Translations under genes and position numbers: made by a program
Notes under the pieces: model-generated
What the model saw: the letters and a program-made list of their open reading frames with translations, nothing else
Databases searched by the model: none
Told to the model about the DNA's origin: nothing
DNA from: Gammaproteobacteria bacterium
GTDB taxonomy: Bacteria > Pseudomonadota > Gammaproteobacteria > JASBUN01
DNA length: 38,235 nt
Direction: 5' to 3'
NCBI GenBank assembly: GCA_030147845.1
Contig: JASBUN010000014.1
Location: 1 to 38,235 of the forward strand
In this document: piece by piece, positions 24,503-32,355 of the stretch
How the letters are laid out: each line of letters starts with the position of its first letter
How positions within the stretch are numbered: position 1 is the first letter of the stretch

Positions 24503-24832
24503 ATGTCGCGCCGACACTTTGCCTTACCGCTCCTGCTTTGCTCCACATTCGCGTGGGCGGCCGACCCACCGCCACCCGCACCGGTGCCGCCGCCACCGCC
24601 GATGCCGCAATCCGGCGACATGCCGGTCATGAAACCCGATGTCACGATTCGCCAGGAAAAAGACCGCACGGTCGAGGAATATCGCATCAATGGGCAGCTA
24701 TACAAAGTGAAAATTACACCGAAGGAAGGCAAGCCGTATTTTTTGCTATACCCGAACGGACCCGCCGGACCAAGCGTGCGACGCGAAATCGGCGATCTGC
24801 AGATCCCGTCCTGGGTCATCTTTAGCTGGTAG
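24503..24832 (+). CDS. DUF2782 family exported protein
   Basis: A 109-residue protein with a signal peptide (FALPLLLCSTFAWAADPP, cleavage expected after AWA), a Pro-rich linker (PPPPAPVPPPPPMP) and a compact domain with the DUF2782 pattern VTIRQEKDRTVEEYRINGQL, YKVKITPKEGKPYFLL and a C-terminal PSWVIFSW. Function unknown. DUF2782 genes are commonly near polA in gammaproteobacteria, as here. A ribosome site AAAGGAAG precedes the ATG. Confidence 0.88.
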   Translation: MSRRHFALPLLLCSTFAWAADPPPPAPVPPPPPMPQSGDMPVMKPDVTIRQEKDRTVEEYRINGQLYKVKITPKEGKPYFLLYPNGPAGPSVRREIGDLQIPSWVIFSW

Positions 24833-24878
24833 GCGACGCCCGGCGCTACAACGCGATTACTGCTGTTCTAACAAAAGT

Positions 24879-24910
24879 TCGGGGCCAGTTTATGCTGGCC
24901 CCGAGTTTTT
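24879..24910 (+). terminator. Intrinsic terminator, probably bidirectional
   Basis: A perfect 10-bp stem TCGGGGCCAG/CTGGCCCCGA with loop TTTATG, followed by GTTTTTG on the plus strand. On the minus strand the stem is followed by ACTTTTGTT. It lies between the converging LOG-DUF2782 and dctQMP operons and can end both. Confidence 0.92.
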
Positions 24911-24941
24911 GTTGCCAATACAAATCCATGCCACGCGTTCG

Positions 24942-26045
24942 TTAAAGGTCCTTCAGGGACGACTTGGAAAAGGCGAAGTCCGCATAACGCATCTCGTTGG
25001 CGTTGAACCAGGCAAACTCCGTCGCCCTGAACTTGGACCAGTGCGCGAAGATTTTGCGCCAGACGGCGTCCTTCTCGCCAAGTTCCTTGTAGATGTCCGC
25101 CGCGTGACCTTGCGCGGCCTCGAGGATATCGTTGCTGAACGTCTCCAGCTTGACGCCTTTGCTTAGCAGTCGTTTCAGCGCTTGCGGATTACGCGCGTCG
25201 TACTTGGCCAGCATATCCTGGTTGGCCTCCGCTGCCGCGGTTTGTACCGCATACTGGTACTCCTTCGGTAGCGAGTCCCAGGATTTGCGATTGATGTAGA
25301 GCGACAACTGCGTATTCGGCTCCCACCAACTCGGCGCGTAATAGTATTTCGCTACCTGATAAAAACCCAGCTTTTCGTCGTCATAAGGCCCTATCCACTC
25401 GGTAGCGTCGATCACGCCGCGTTCCAAGGCCGGGTAAATCTCGGCGCCGGCCAAAGTCTGTACGTTGACACCCATGCGCGCCATGACCTTACCGCCGAAG
25501 CCCGGAATGCGCATCTTGATACCTTTTAGAGACTTCAAGTCCGGCACCGGCTTGCGGAACCAGCCGCCCATCTGGCAGCCGGTGTTGCCGGCCGGTAAGG
25601 AGACGATATTGAAGTTGGCGAATACTTCTTTGTTGAGTAGTTCGTTACCGCCGGCTTGCATCTGCCACGCATATTGCTGGCGGGCATTGAAGCCGAACGG
25701 CAGGGTGGCGTCGAATGCCAGACTGGGATTCTTACCAATATAATAGTAGGAAGCCGTATGACCCATCTGCACGGTGCCCTGCGAGACCGCGTCCAGCACC
25801 TGCAAGCCACCGACGATCTCGCCGCCCGAATAGGTGCGAATTTGAAAGCGGCCGCCGGTCAGCTCGCTAACCCGTTTGGCGACGTGCTGCGCACCGCCAT
25901 AAATCGTGTCCAGGCTAACCGGCCAGCTGGCGGCCAAGCGCCAACGCAGGCGCGGCGGAGCGGCATGCACGAACGGCGCGGCGGTAACGCCGGCACCCGC
26001 GACCGCGCCTGCGCCGGCCTGTTTGAGAAAATCTCTTCTCTTCAT
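24942..26045 (-). CDS. dctP: TRAP transporter solute-binding protein, 2-oxo/monocarboxylate type
   Basis: A 367-residue periplasmic binding protein. The N-terminus MKRRDFLKQAGAGAVAGAG with RRDFLK suggests Tat export. The mature protein follows the COG4663 subgroup (mannitol/chloroaromatic and TakP-like): DAVSQGTVQMGHTASYYY, LKGIKMRIPGFGGKVMARMG with the conserved Arg that holds the ligand carboxylate, and GVIDATEWIGPYDDEKLGFY, close to 2-oxoacid-binding TakP. A monocarboxylate, 2-oxo acid or lactate is therefore likely; the exact ligand is not settled. The ATG at 26045 has a very strong Shine-Dalgarno, AAGGAGGGGAACAG. Last gene of dctQ-dctM-dctP. Confidence 0.9.
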   Translation of the reverse strand: MKRRDFLKQAGAGAVAGAGVTAAPFVHAAPPRLRWRLAASWPVSLDTIYGGAQHVAKRVSELTGGRFQIRTYSGGEIVGGLQVLDAVSQGTVQMGHTASYYYIGKNPSLAFDATLPFGFNARQQYAWQMQAGGNELLNKEVFANFNIVSLPAGNTGCQMGGWFRKPVPDLKSLKGIKMRIPGFGGKVMARMGVNVQTLAGAEIYPALERGVIDATEWIGPYDDEKLGFYQVAKYYYAPSWWEPNTQLSLYINRKSWDSLPKEYQYAVQTAAAEANQDMLAKYDARNPQALKRLLSKGVKLETFSNDILEAAQGHAADIYKELGEKDAVWRKIFAHWSKFRATEFAWFNANEMRYADFAFSKSSLKDL

Positions 26046-26086
26046 CTGTTCCCCTCCTTCGTTATAGTTCGATCGGCCCCAGGTTC

Positions 26087-27409
26087 TTAGCCTCCAAGCA
26101 TATGTACGAGTTGGGGAAATGCGATCACGAGTCCCAATCCGATAAGTTGGATGACAATGAACGGCAAGACGCCTCGGTAAATCTGCCCGGTCGTCACCGA
26201 GGGTGGTGCAACACCGCGCAGATAAAACAGCGAAAACCCAAATGGCGGTGTCAGGAACGACGTCTGCAAATTCATCCCTATCATAATCCCAAACCACACC
26301 ATGTCCAGACCGAGCGCATGAGCCGTCGGCACGAGCAGCGGCAATACGATAAAGGCAATCTCGAAAAAGTCGATGAAGAAACCAAGAATGAAAATGATCA
26401 GATTGGCAATCACCAGAAAACCGAGTTCACCGCCCGGCACGCTGGTGAGGAAACTGTCGATCCACAGGTCACCATTGAAGCCGCGAAATACCAGTGAAAA
26501 GGCGCGCGAACCGACCAGAATAAAAAGCACCATGGAGGTCAGGCGCGAAGTAATCTCGAGGGAGCCGATCAGCGTCTTCAGGTTCAGGCGCCGGTTGGCG
26601 CCGGCCAGGATCATGGCGCCGACTGCACCGAAGGCGCCGGCCTCGGTCGGCGTGGCAATACCGGCAAAGATCGAACCGAGCACGGCGACGATCAAAAACA
26701 ACGGCGGGATCATCACCAGCATCACGCGCCGCGCCAGATCGCCGCGATCCTTGGCGCGCGCCTCAAGTGGCAGCGCCGGCGCCGACTTGGGTTTGAATAT
26801 CGCCACCCCGCCCGCATATATGGCATACATCGCGGCCAACGCCAGCCCCGGCAACAACGCGCCGAGAAACAAATTTCCCACCGACACGCCAAGCTGGTCG
26901 CCAAGAACGATGAGGACGATGCTCGGTGGAATGACTTGGCCCAAGGTGCCGGAGGCGGCGATGATGCCGGTCGACAGCTTGTTGTCGTAGCCATAGCGCA
27001 TCATCACCGGCAGCGAGATCATGCCCATGGCAACAACCGTTGCGCCGACCACGCCGGTGGCCGCGGCCAGCAACGTGCCCACAACCACCACGGACAACGC
27101 CAGACCGCCGCGCAGACGCCCGAACAACTGGCCCATGGTCTTGAGCAAGTCTTCCGCCAGGCCGGATTTTTCCAGCATGGTGCCCATGAAAATAAAGAAC
27201 GGCACGGCCAGCAACGTATAGTTTTCCATAACATGGAAAATCTGCTGCGGTAACGCATGTAACCAATTGGTATCGAAATAGCCCAACCAGATGCCAAGTG
27301 GCATGAACAGCATAGCGGTGCCGCCGAGGGCGAACGCGACCGGATAACCGCTGAATATAAACACCAAAGTGACGGCGAACATAACGCCGCCGATCCAATC
27401 GACGTTCAT
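26087..27409 (-). CDS. dctM: TRAP transporter large permease
   Basis: A 440-residue integral membrane protein of the DctM family with about 12 helices. Typical segments include FIFMGTMLEKSGLAEDLLKT, ATGVVGATVVAMGMISLPVMM, ASGTLGQVIPPSIVLIVLGD and IATPTEAGAFGAVGAM, the last being highly conserved in TRAP permeases. It moves the substrate with Na+ as coupling ion. Its ATG overlaps the dctQ stop by 4 bases, and dctP follows 41 bases on. Confidence 0.95.
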   Translation of the reverse strand: MNVDWIGGVMFAVTLVFIFSGYPVAFALGGTAMLFMPLGIWLGYFDTNWLHALPQQIFHVMENYTLLAVPFFIFMGTMLEKSGLAEDLLKTMGQLFGRLRGGLALSVVVVGTLLAAATGVVGATVVAMGMISLPVMMRYGYDNKLSTGIIAASGTLGQVIPPSIVLIVLGDQLGVSVGNLFLGALLPGLALAAMYAIYAGGVAIFKPKSAPALPLEARAKDRGDLARRVMLVMIPPLFLIVAVLGSIFAGIATPTEAGAFGAVGAMILAGANRRLNLKTLIGSLEITSRLTSMVLFILVGSRAFSLVFRGFNGDLWIDSFLTSVPGGELGFLVIANLIIFILGFFIDFFEIAFIVLPLLVPTAHALGLDMVWFGIMIGMNLQTSFLTPPFGFSLFYLRGVAPPSVTTGQIYRGVLPFIVIQLIGLGLVIAFPQLVHMLGG

Positions 27410-27975
27410 AGGATCGGCTCCTGTTCGGCGGCGTTGTCGGCTTCGAACAACTCGGTTCGAAAGCCGCGAATCACGGCCACGGCTTTAATCACCTGCGCGA
27501 TACCTTGCAGTACCAGCAGCACGAACGCTGCCGGAACGACGGTTTTAATCGGATATCGCGCCAGACCACCAGGATTCGGCGACACCTCGTGCACGTGCCA
27601 CGAGCTGGCCACCCAAGGTAGCGAGATCCAAAAGACCAGGACACAAAACGGCAGCAGGAATACCAGTGTGCCGATCAGGTCGATCCAGGCCTGGCCTTTG
27701 GGCGACAGTCGTGCGTAAACGATATCGACACGTACGTGGGCGTTTTTTTGCAAGGCGTACGCCGCCCCCAACATGAACAGGGTGCCAAACAAGTACCACT
27801 GTAGTTCGAGGTAAGCGTTGGAGCTGAGGTTGCTGCTAAAATAACCGCCCAGATAGCGCACGCTGGCGTTGTAGACGCCGATCAAAATCATGATCAGCAC
27901 CAACACGTACATGAGCTGACCGATGCGCCGGTTCATCGCATCGATAAGCTGGGCAAATTTCAGTAAACGGTTCAT
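27406..27975 (-). CDS. dctQ: TRAP transporter small permease
   Basis: A 189-residue protein with four predicted membrane helices (LMYVLVLIMILIGVYNASVR, LQWYLFGTLFMLGAAYAL, LIGTLVFLLPFCVLVFWI, VVPAAFVLLVLQGIAQVI). KKNAHVRVDIVY-like sequence after helix 2 (LQKNAHVRVDIVYARLS) is the DctQ hallmark. It scaffolds the large permease. First gene of the leftward TRAP operon. Confidence 0.93.
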   Translation of the reverse strand: MNRLLKFAQLIDAMNRRIGQLMYVLVLIMILIGVYNASVRYLGGYFSSNLSSNAYLELQWYLFGTLFMLGAAYALQKNAHVRVDIVYARLSPKGQAWIDLIGTLVFLLPFCVLVFWISLPWVASSWHVHEVSPNPGGLARYPIKTVVPAAFVLLVLQGIAQVIKAVAVIRGFRTELFEADNAAEQEPIL

Positions 27976-28266
27976 GGCGGTGACCTACGCTTCACGGTCG
28001 GCTGCAGGATCGCGCGCTTGGCCAAAATAGCCGTGCAAGGTGGGCGCGCGACTGACATACAGGGTAGCCCCGCAAGGCTCCCGATGCGCGGTAATGCTTG
28101 GCGTACAGCTCTGCCAAAAACCGGAGTCTACCGGAAAAAAGCCTAGATCACGAGAACTTAGCGGCGCCCCGCGGCATCCCCCACGGCGCCATTCCAGGCC
28201 CGCTCAGCGTCGGCGTGAAGGGCCGGCGACAAACCGATGTCGGCGCAGAGCGCCGCAAACCGCTGG

Positions 28267-30423
28267 TTACACGGCTTGCAGATTAGCGTAGTCGACCACC
28301 AACCACTTGCTGCCCGCGGCCTCGAAGTTAACCTGCACGCGTGCCGCATGGCCTTGGCCCTCATATTTCAGTATCACGCCTTCGCCAAAGCGCGCGTGGC
28401 ATACCCGCTGCCCAAGCTGGAGACCGTCGCGGGTAGCCGGCGGCGCGGCGGCCGGAGTCGCGAGCGGGCGCGTGACGCTGGCGCGCGGGCGCACGTCCTG
28501 CATCAACTCGGCCGGTATCTCGCGCAGAAAGCGCGAGGGCAGTGGATAGCTGTCGCTGCCGTGCAAGCGTCGCGACTCGGCGTAACTCAAGTACAAATAC
28601 TGACGCGCGCGCGTCAGGCCGACGTAGCACAAGCGGCGCTCCTCCTCCAGCCGGGCCGGATCCTCGACTGAGCGTTGATGAGGGAATAGGCCCTCCTCCA
28701 AGCCACACAAGAACACCACCGGGAATTCCAGCCCCTTGGCCGAATGCAGCGTCATCAGTTGCACGCAGTCTTCCCACGCGTCCGCCTGCCCTTCGCCGGC
28801 CTCGAGCGCGGCGTGCGCGAGAAAAGCCGCCAACGGCGATAGTTGTTCGGTTTCCTCTGCCTCCCAGTCGAAGCTGCGCGCAGCGTTGACCAGCTCCTCC
28901 AGATTCTCCACGCGCGCCTCACCCTTTTCGCCCTTTTCCTTGCGAAAGTGCGCCAATAGACCGCTGTGCTCGATGACGTGTGTGACTTGTTCGTACAGTA
29001 TCCCGCCGCCATCCAGGCGCAGTGATTCGATCAACGACTGAAATGCAGTCAGCGCGTTGACCGCACGTGCGGACAACTGTCGATCGCCGACCACGACCGT
29101 AGCGGCAAGCCACAACGACACGTTGCGTTCGCGGGCAACCTGCCGCACGGCGTTCATCGTGCGCTCGCCAATACCGCGCGCGGGCGTGTTGACTACACGC
29201 TCGAACGCCGCATCGTCGTCACGATTTTCCAGCAGCCGCAAATAAGCCAGCGCGTCCCTGATCTCCGCACGCTCGAAAAAGCGCTGCCCGCCATAGACGC
29301 GATAGGGCATGCCCATGGCCATGAGCGTTTCTTCGAATACGCGCGATTGCGCGTTGGAGCGATATAAAATAGCGTTTTCGCGTCGACTGTGGCCTTGCTC
29401 AACCCACTGTTGAATGCGATCAACGACGAAGCGCGCCTCGTCCAGCTCGTTGAAGCCCGAGTACAGCGTGATCGGTGTGCCACGTTCGCCGCTGGTCCAC
29501 AACTCCTTACCGAGACGGCCCTGGTTGTGTGCAATCAAGGCATTGGCAGCGGCTAGTATGACGCCGGTGGAGCGATAGTTCTGCTCCAGGCGAACCAGTT
29601 GCGCAGCGGCGAAGTCGCGCTGGAAACGATGAATATTCTCGATCTTGGCGCCGCGCCAACCATAGATCGATTGATCATCGTCACCGACCACGAAGGCGTT
29701 GCCGTGACCGCCGGCAAGCATGCGCACCCACGCATATTGTATGGCGTTGGTGTCCTGGAATTCGTCCACCAAAATGTGCCGGAAACGTTCGCGGTAGTGA
29801 TTCAGTACGTCGGGCCGATCGCGCCACAACTCGTGGGCACGCAGCAGTAGTTCGGCAAAATCGACCAATCCGGCGCGCTCGCAAGCTTCCTGATAGGCGC
29901 GATAGACACGCACCATCTGCTCCTGAAACGGATCACCGTCGGTATCGATGTGCCCGGGCCGCAGTCCTTCGTCTTTTTGGCCATTGATAAACCACTGCAC
30001 TTGCCGCGGTGGCCAACGGGCTTCATCCAAGTCGAGTCCCTTGAGCACGCGGCGAATAATGCGGTACTGATCATCGGCGTCGAGAATCTGAAAGCCTTGC
30101 GGCAAACCGACGTCCTGCCAATGGGCGCGCAGCAGTCGATGTGCCAAGCCGTGGAAGGTGCCGACCCACATGCCGCCGACCGGCATCTCGAGCATGTGTT
30201 CGATACGCCCGCGCATTTCGGCCGCCGCCTTGTTGGTAAAAGTTACGGCCAAAACATTGAATGGCGAGACTCGTTCCACCGCCAGTAACCAGGCAATGCG
30301 GTGCACCAGCACTCGCGTTTTGCCACTGCCGGCGCCGGCCAGCACCAATACTGCGCCGTGCGGCGCGCTGACCGCTTGGCGCTGGCCCTCATTGAGCGGG
30401 TCGAGAATGTGGCTGACGTCCAT
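28267..30423 (-). CDS. uvrD: DNA helicase II UvrD
   Basis: A 718-residue superfamily 1A helicase with all motifs: I VLAGAGSGKTRVLVHR, Ia AVTFTNKAAAEMRGR, II ILVDEFQDTNAIQY, III VGDDDQSIYGWRGA, IV LEQNYRST, V LMTLHSAKGLEFPVVF and VI EERRLCYVGLTRAR. The C-terminal GQRVCHARFGEGVIL...YANLQAV is the Tudor-like tail that contacts RNA polymerase. It acts in mismatch and nucleotide-excision repair and in backtracking RNA polymerase. The downstream 291 bases to dctQ contain no convincing gene. Confidence 0.97.
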   Translation of the reverse strand: MDVSHILDPLNEGQRQAVSAPHGAVLVLAGAGSGKTRVLVHRIAWLLAVERVSPFNVLAVTFTNKAAAEMRGRIEHMLEMPVGGMWVGTFHGLAHRLLRAHWQDVGLPQGFQILDADDQYRIIRRVLKGLDLDEARWPPRQVQWFINGQKDEGLRPGHIDTDGDPFQEQMVRVYRAYQEACERAGLVDFAELLLRAHELWRDRPDVLNHYRERFRHILVDEFQDTNAIQYAWVRMLAGGHGNAFVVGDDDQSIYGWRGAKIENIHRFQRDFAAAQLVRLEQNYRSTGVILAAANALIAHNQGRLGKELWTSGERGTPITLYSGFNELDEARFVVDRIQQWVEQGHSRRENAILYRSNAQSRVFEETLMAMGMPYRVYGGQRFFERAEIRDALAYLRLLENRDDDAAFERVVNTPARGIGERTMNAVRQVARERNVSLWLAATVVVGDRQLSARAVNALTAFQSLIESLRLDGGGILYEQVTHVIEHSGLLAHFRKEKGEKGEARVENLEELVNAARSFDWEAEETEQLSPLAAFLAHAALEAGEGQADAWEDCVQLMTLHSAKGLEFPVVFLCGLEEGLFPHQRSVEDPARLEEERRLCYVGLTRARQYLYLSYAESRRLHGSDSYPLPSRFLREIPAELMQDVRPRASVTRPLATPAAAPPATRDGLQLGQRVCHARFGEGVILKYEGQGHAARVQVNFEAAGSKWLVVDYANLQAV

Positions 30424-30595
30424 GCGCGCATTCTAACAGATCACGGCGCACGGCCAATTTCCGCAAACGTGCGTTGTTTGACTATCCCATGTGGTCGGCT
30501 TGCGCGCGTGCAAAGCCGAGCGTATAGATAAGTTAAACGGCACCACGCGTTCGAGTCGGATCGATCGAGGCGGGCGTGCAATCTGGAGGTTGGCA

Positions 30596-30802
30596 ATGAC
30601 GTTTGACGAGGCACAGCGACTGGCCGAATACGTCCGCGACGCATGTATCGACGCGGCCCAGCGCGGTTATGAATATGCCGGCATGAGCGGATTATGCCAC
30701 GAAGGCGCGATGGAGGCGTCGATTAGCGCCATCCGTATGCTCGACGTACGAAACCTGCTGCGCGAACTCGAAGCGCGCACGGGAAGCGAGTCGGAACCGT
30801 GA
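30596..30802 (+). CDS. Small conserved-looking protein of unknown function
   Basis: A 68-residue, mostly helical acidic protein starting MTFDEAQRLAEYVRDACIDA and continuing with EYAGMSGLCHEGAMEA and RMLDVRNLLREL. The frame is open further upstream, but the ATG at 30596 is preceded by GGAGG at ideal distance. I do not recognise a family; two Cys and one His are spread through the protein. Its stop overlaps the MOSC start (GTGA), so the two are translationally coupled and probably functionally linked. Confidence 0.75.
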   Translation: MTFDEAQRLAEYVRDACIDAAQRGYEYAGMSGLCHEGAMEASISAIRMLDVRNLLRELEARTGSESEP

Positions 30803-31470
30803 GCGCAGGCCGGTTATTATCCGTACAGGTCGGCATGCCCACGACACATCGGCAGGAAGACGTGGTGGATGGCAAACCTGCCGAATGGAGCAGCGGATTT
30901 TTCAAGCAAGCGGTCGGCGCACCGGTGTGGTTGGGCGAGACCAACCTGGACGGCGACGGCCAGGCTGATTTGAACGCGCACGGCGGTCCGCACAAGGCCG
31001 TCAATGTCTATCCGTCAGAACATTTCCCGCACTGGCAAGCGGTGTTTGGCGGCGCGCCTGTGGGCGCCGGCGGGTTCGGAGAAAATTTCACTACGCAAGG
31101 GTTGTTGGAAGGCGAGGTTTGCATTGGCGATATTTTTCAAATCGGGCAAGTGCAGGTGCAAATCAGCCAACCTCGGCAACCGTGCTGGAAGCTGGCGCGC
31201 CGCTGGCGCATGCCGGCTCTAGCGAAGCAGGTACGTAGCAGCGGCCGCACCGGCTGGTATTTTCGCACTCTGCAGACCGGCTCGGTACGCGCCGGCGACG
31301 CTATCGTTTTGTTACAGCGATCGTTCCCGCAATGGACGGTCGCCGCTGCCAATGCCGTCATGCAAAACCCACGCGCCGAACGCCAAGCGGTGGCCGACTT
31401 GGCCGACTGCGCCGCACTGACCCCGAGTTGGCGCGAACGCCTGAAGGCACGCATCGCGCCAAAGCAGTAG
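30799..31470 (+). CDS. MOSC domain protein (YiiM-like)
   Basis: A 223-residue protein with the MOSC/YiiM pattern: LNAHGGPHKAVNVYPSEHFP, GGFGENFTTQGL and QPRQPCWKLARRW with the conserved Cys that ligands molybdenum cofactor in related enzymes. E. coli YiiM and relatives reduce N-hydroxylated bases and other N-oxides. The start is GTG at 30799 overlapping the previous stop by 4 bases. No partner cytochrome b5 or flavodoxin reductase gene is adjacent. Confidence 0.9.
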   Translation: MSAGRLLSVQVGMPTTHRQEDVVDGKPAEWSSGFFKQAVGAPVWLGETNLDGDGQADLNAHGGPHKAVNVYPSEHFPHWQAVFGGAPVGAGGFGENFTTQGLLEGEVCIGDIFQIGQVQVQISQPRQPCWKLARRWRMPALAKQVRSSGRTGWYFRTLQTGSVRAGDAIVLLQRSFPQWTVAAANAVMQNPRAERQAVADLADCAALTPSWRERLKARIAPKQ

Positions 31471-31523
31471 GTGCACAGAGTGTGCGGGTAAAGTAATCGG
31501 CGCAATGGACTAGGCTTACTGGT

Positions 31524-31871
31524 ATGGCGTTTTACCCAAAGCGCATCTATGACGGACCGAGCGAGCAGGACGGTATGCGGATCCTGGTCGATCGTATCTG
31601 GCCGCGCGGTGTCGCCAAGCACGAAGCAAAGCTGGATGAGTGGTTAAAGGACATCGCGCCCAGCCGCGAACTGCGGACCTGGTTCGGTCACGACGCGGCC
31701 AAATGGGCGGAATTCAAGCGCCGTTATTTCAAGGAACTGGCCGACAACCCGGCCTCGGTTGAGCGGTTGCGCCGCTGTGGCCGCCGACGGCGCGTCACCT
31801 TATTGTTCGGCGCCAAAGACACCGAGCACAACAACGCGGTCGCCCTTGCCGAGTATTTGCGCCATCACTAG
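31524..31871 (+). CDS. DUF488 family protein
   Basis: A 115-residue protein that matches the short DUF488 form: KRIYDGPSEQDGMRILVDRI, then WPRGVAKHEAKLDEWLKDIA, PSRELRTWFGHDAAKWAEF and VTLLFGAKDTEHNNAVAL. The Arg/Asp and WPRG residues are invariant in the family. Function unknown; no Cys-based phosphatase motif is present. It lies 53 bases after the MOSC gene with a weak ribosome site, so it may still be in the same unit. Confidence 0.92.
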   Translation: MAFYPKRIYDGPSEQDGMRILVDRIWPRGVAKHEAKLDEWLKDIAPSRELRTWFGHDAAKWAEFKRRYFKELADNPASVERLRRCGRRRRVTLLFGAKDTEHNNAVALAEYLRHH

Positions 31872-31902
31872 TGGCACGCCGGCGACCGCAATAGGAGGCG
31901 TT

Positions 31903-32226
31903 ATGCGTGATTACAGCAACATGCCCTCACTCAGTCTGCACGAACATGGCAATGTTTACCGCGCCAAGGCGCAGATATTGCACGCCGAACCGCTGATTCT
32001 GCTGCTGCCCGAGGAGATTTCATTGCACGCTGACCTGGACGGCTGCGGCTGCCGGATCGACGCGCAGAGCGCCATACCGCACGACTGCGATGGCGCAAAA
32101 GCGCTCATGCGTCTGGCCGAGCACACCGGGCTGACGGACCTCAAGATTCTGGCCGAGGCCGCCGCCGAAGTCAGCGCTGGCGTGGACATCGACGCCGACG
32201 GCCACCGCATCATTATTCACGACTGA
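31903..32226 (+). CDS. Cys-containing 107-residue protein of unknown function
   Basis: A protein beginning MRDYSNMPSLSLHEHGNVYR. It has no signal peptide or membrane helix. The central HADLDGCGCRIDAQSAIPHD followed by CDG holds three Cys and two His that could bind metal. The C-terminal half (LKILAEAAAEVSAGVDIDADG) is helical then beta. A strong ribosome site AGGAGG precedes the ATG at 31903. It follows the DUF488 gene by 31 bases and precedes the FNR/DNR-controlled nnrS. I do not recognise a family. Confidence 0.72.
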   Translation: MRDYSNMPSLSLHEHGNVYRAKAQILHAEPLILLLPEEISLHADLDGCGCRIDAQSAIPHDCDGAKALMRLAEHTGLTDLKILAEAAAEVSAGVDIDADGHRIIIHD

Positions 32227-32278
32227 CGCCTCGAAGGCCGAATTGACCGGCACGGACGTCGGTCGGGACGGCCGATGC

Positions 32279-32323
32279 GCCTTGACCGAAGTCAAGGCGA
32301 TACGCCCACGGCTTGAGCATAAT
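32279..32323 (+). promoter_or_regulatory. FNR/DNR-type class II promoter of nnrS
   Basis: A perfect palindrome GCCTTGAC-CGAA-GTCAAGGC (32279-32298) contains the CRP/FNR-type core TTGAC-N4-GTCAA (32282-32295). A -10 box CATAAT lies at 32318-32323, exactly 22 bases after the core. That places the core at -41.5 relative to a start near 32330, the standard class II geometry for FNR, Anr, DNR and NnrR. The first gene downstream is nnrS. Confidence 0.85.
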
Positions 32324-32355
32324 GGCAGCACCGCGGAGCGTGGAGAAATTGCGGA

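Noticed and set aside
28117..28140. Terminator behind uvrD (CCGG-N6-CCGG followed by TTTTTG on the minus strand)
   Set aside because: The stem is only 4 bp and lies about 130 bases past the stop; too weak to call.
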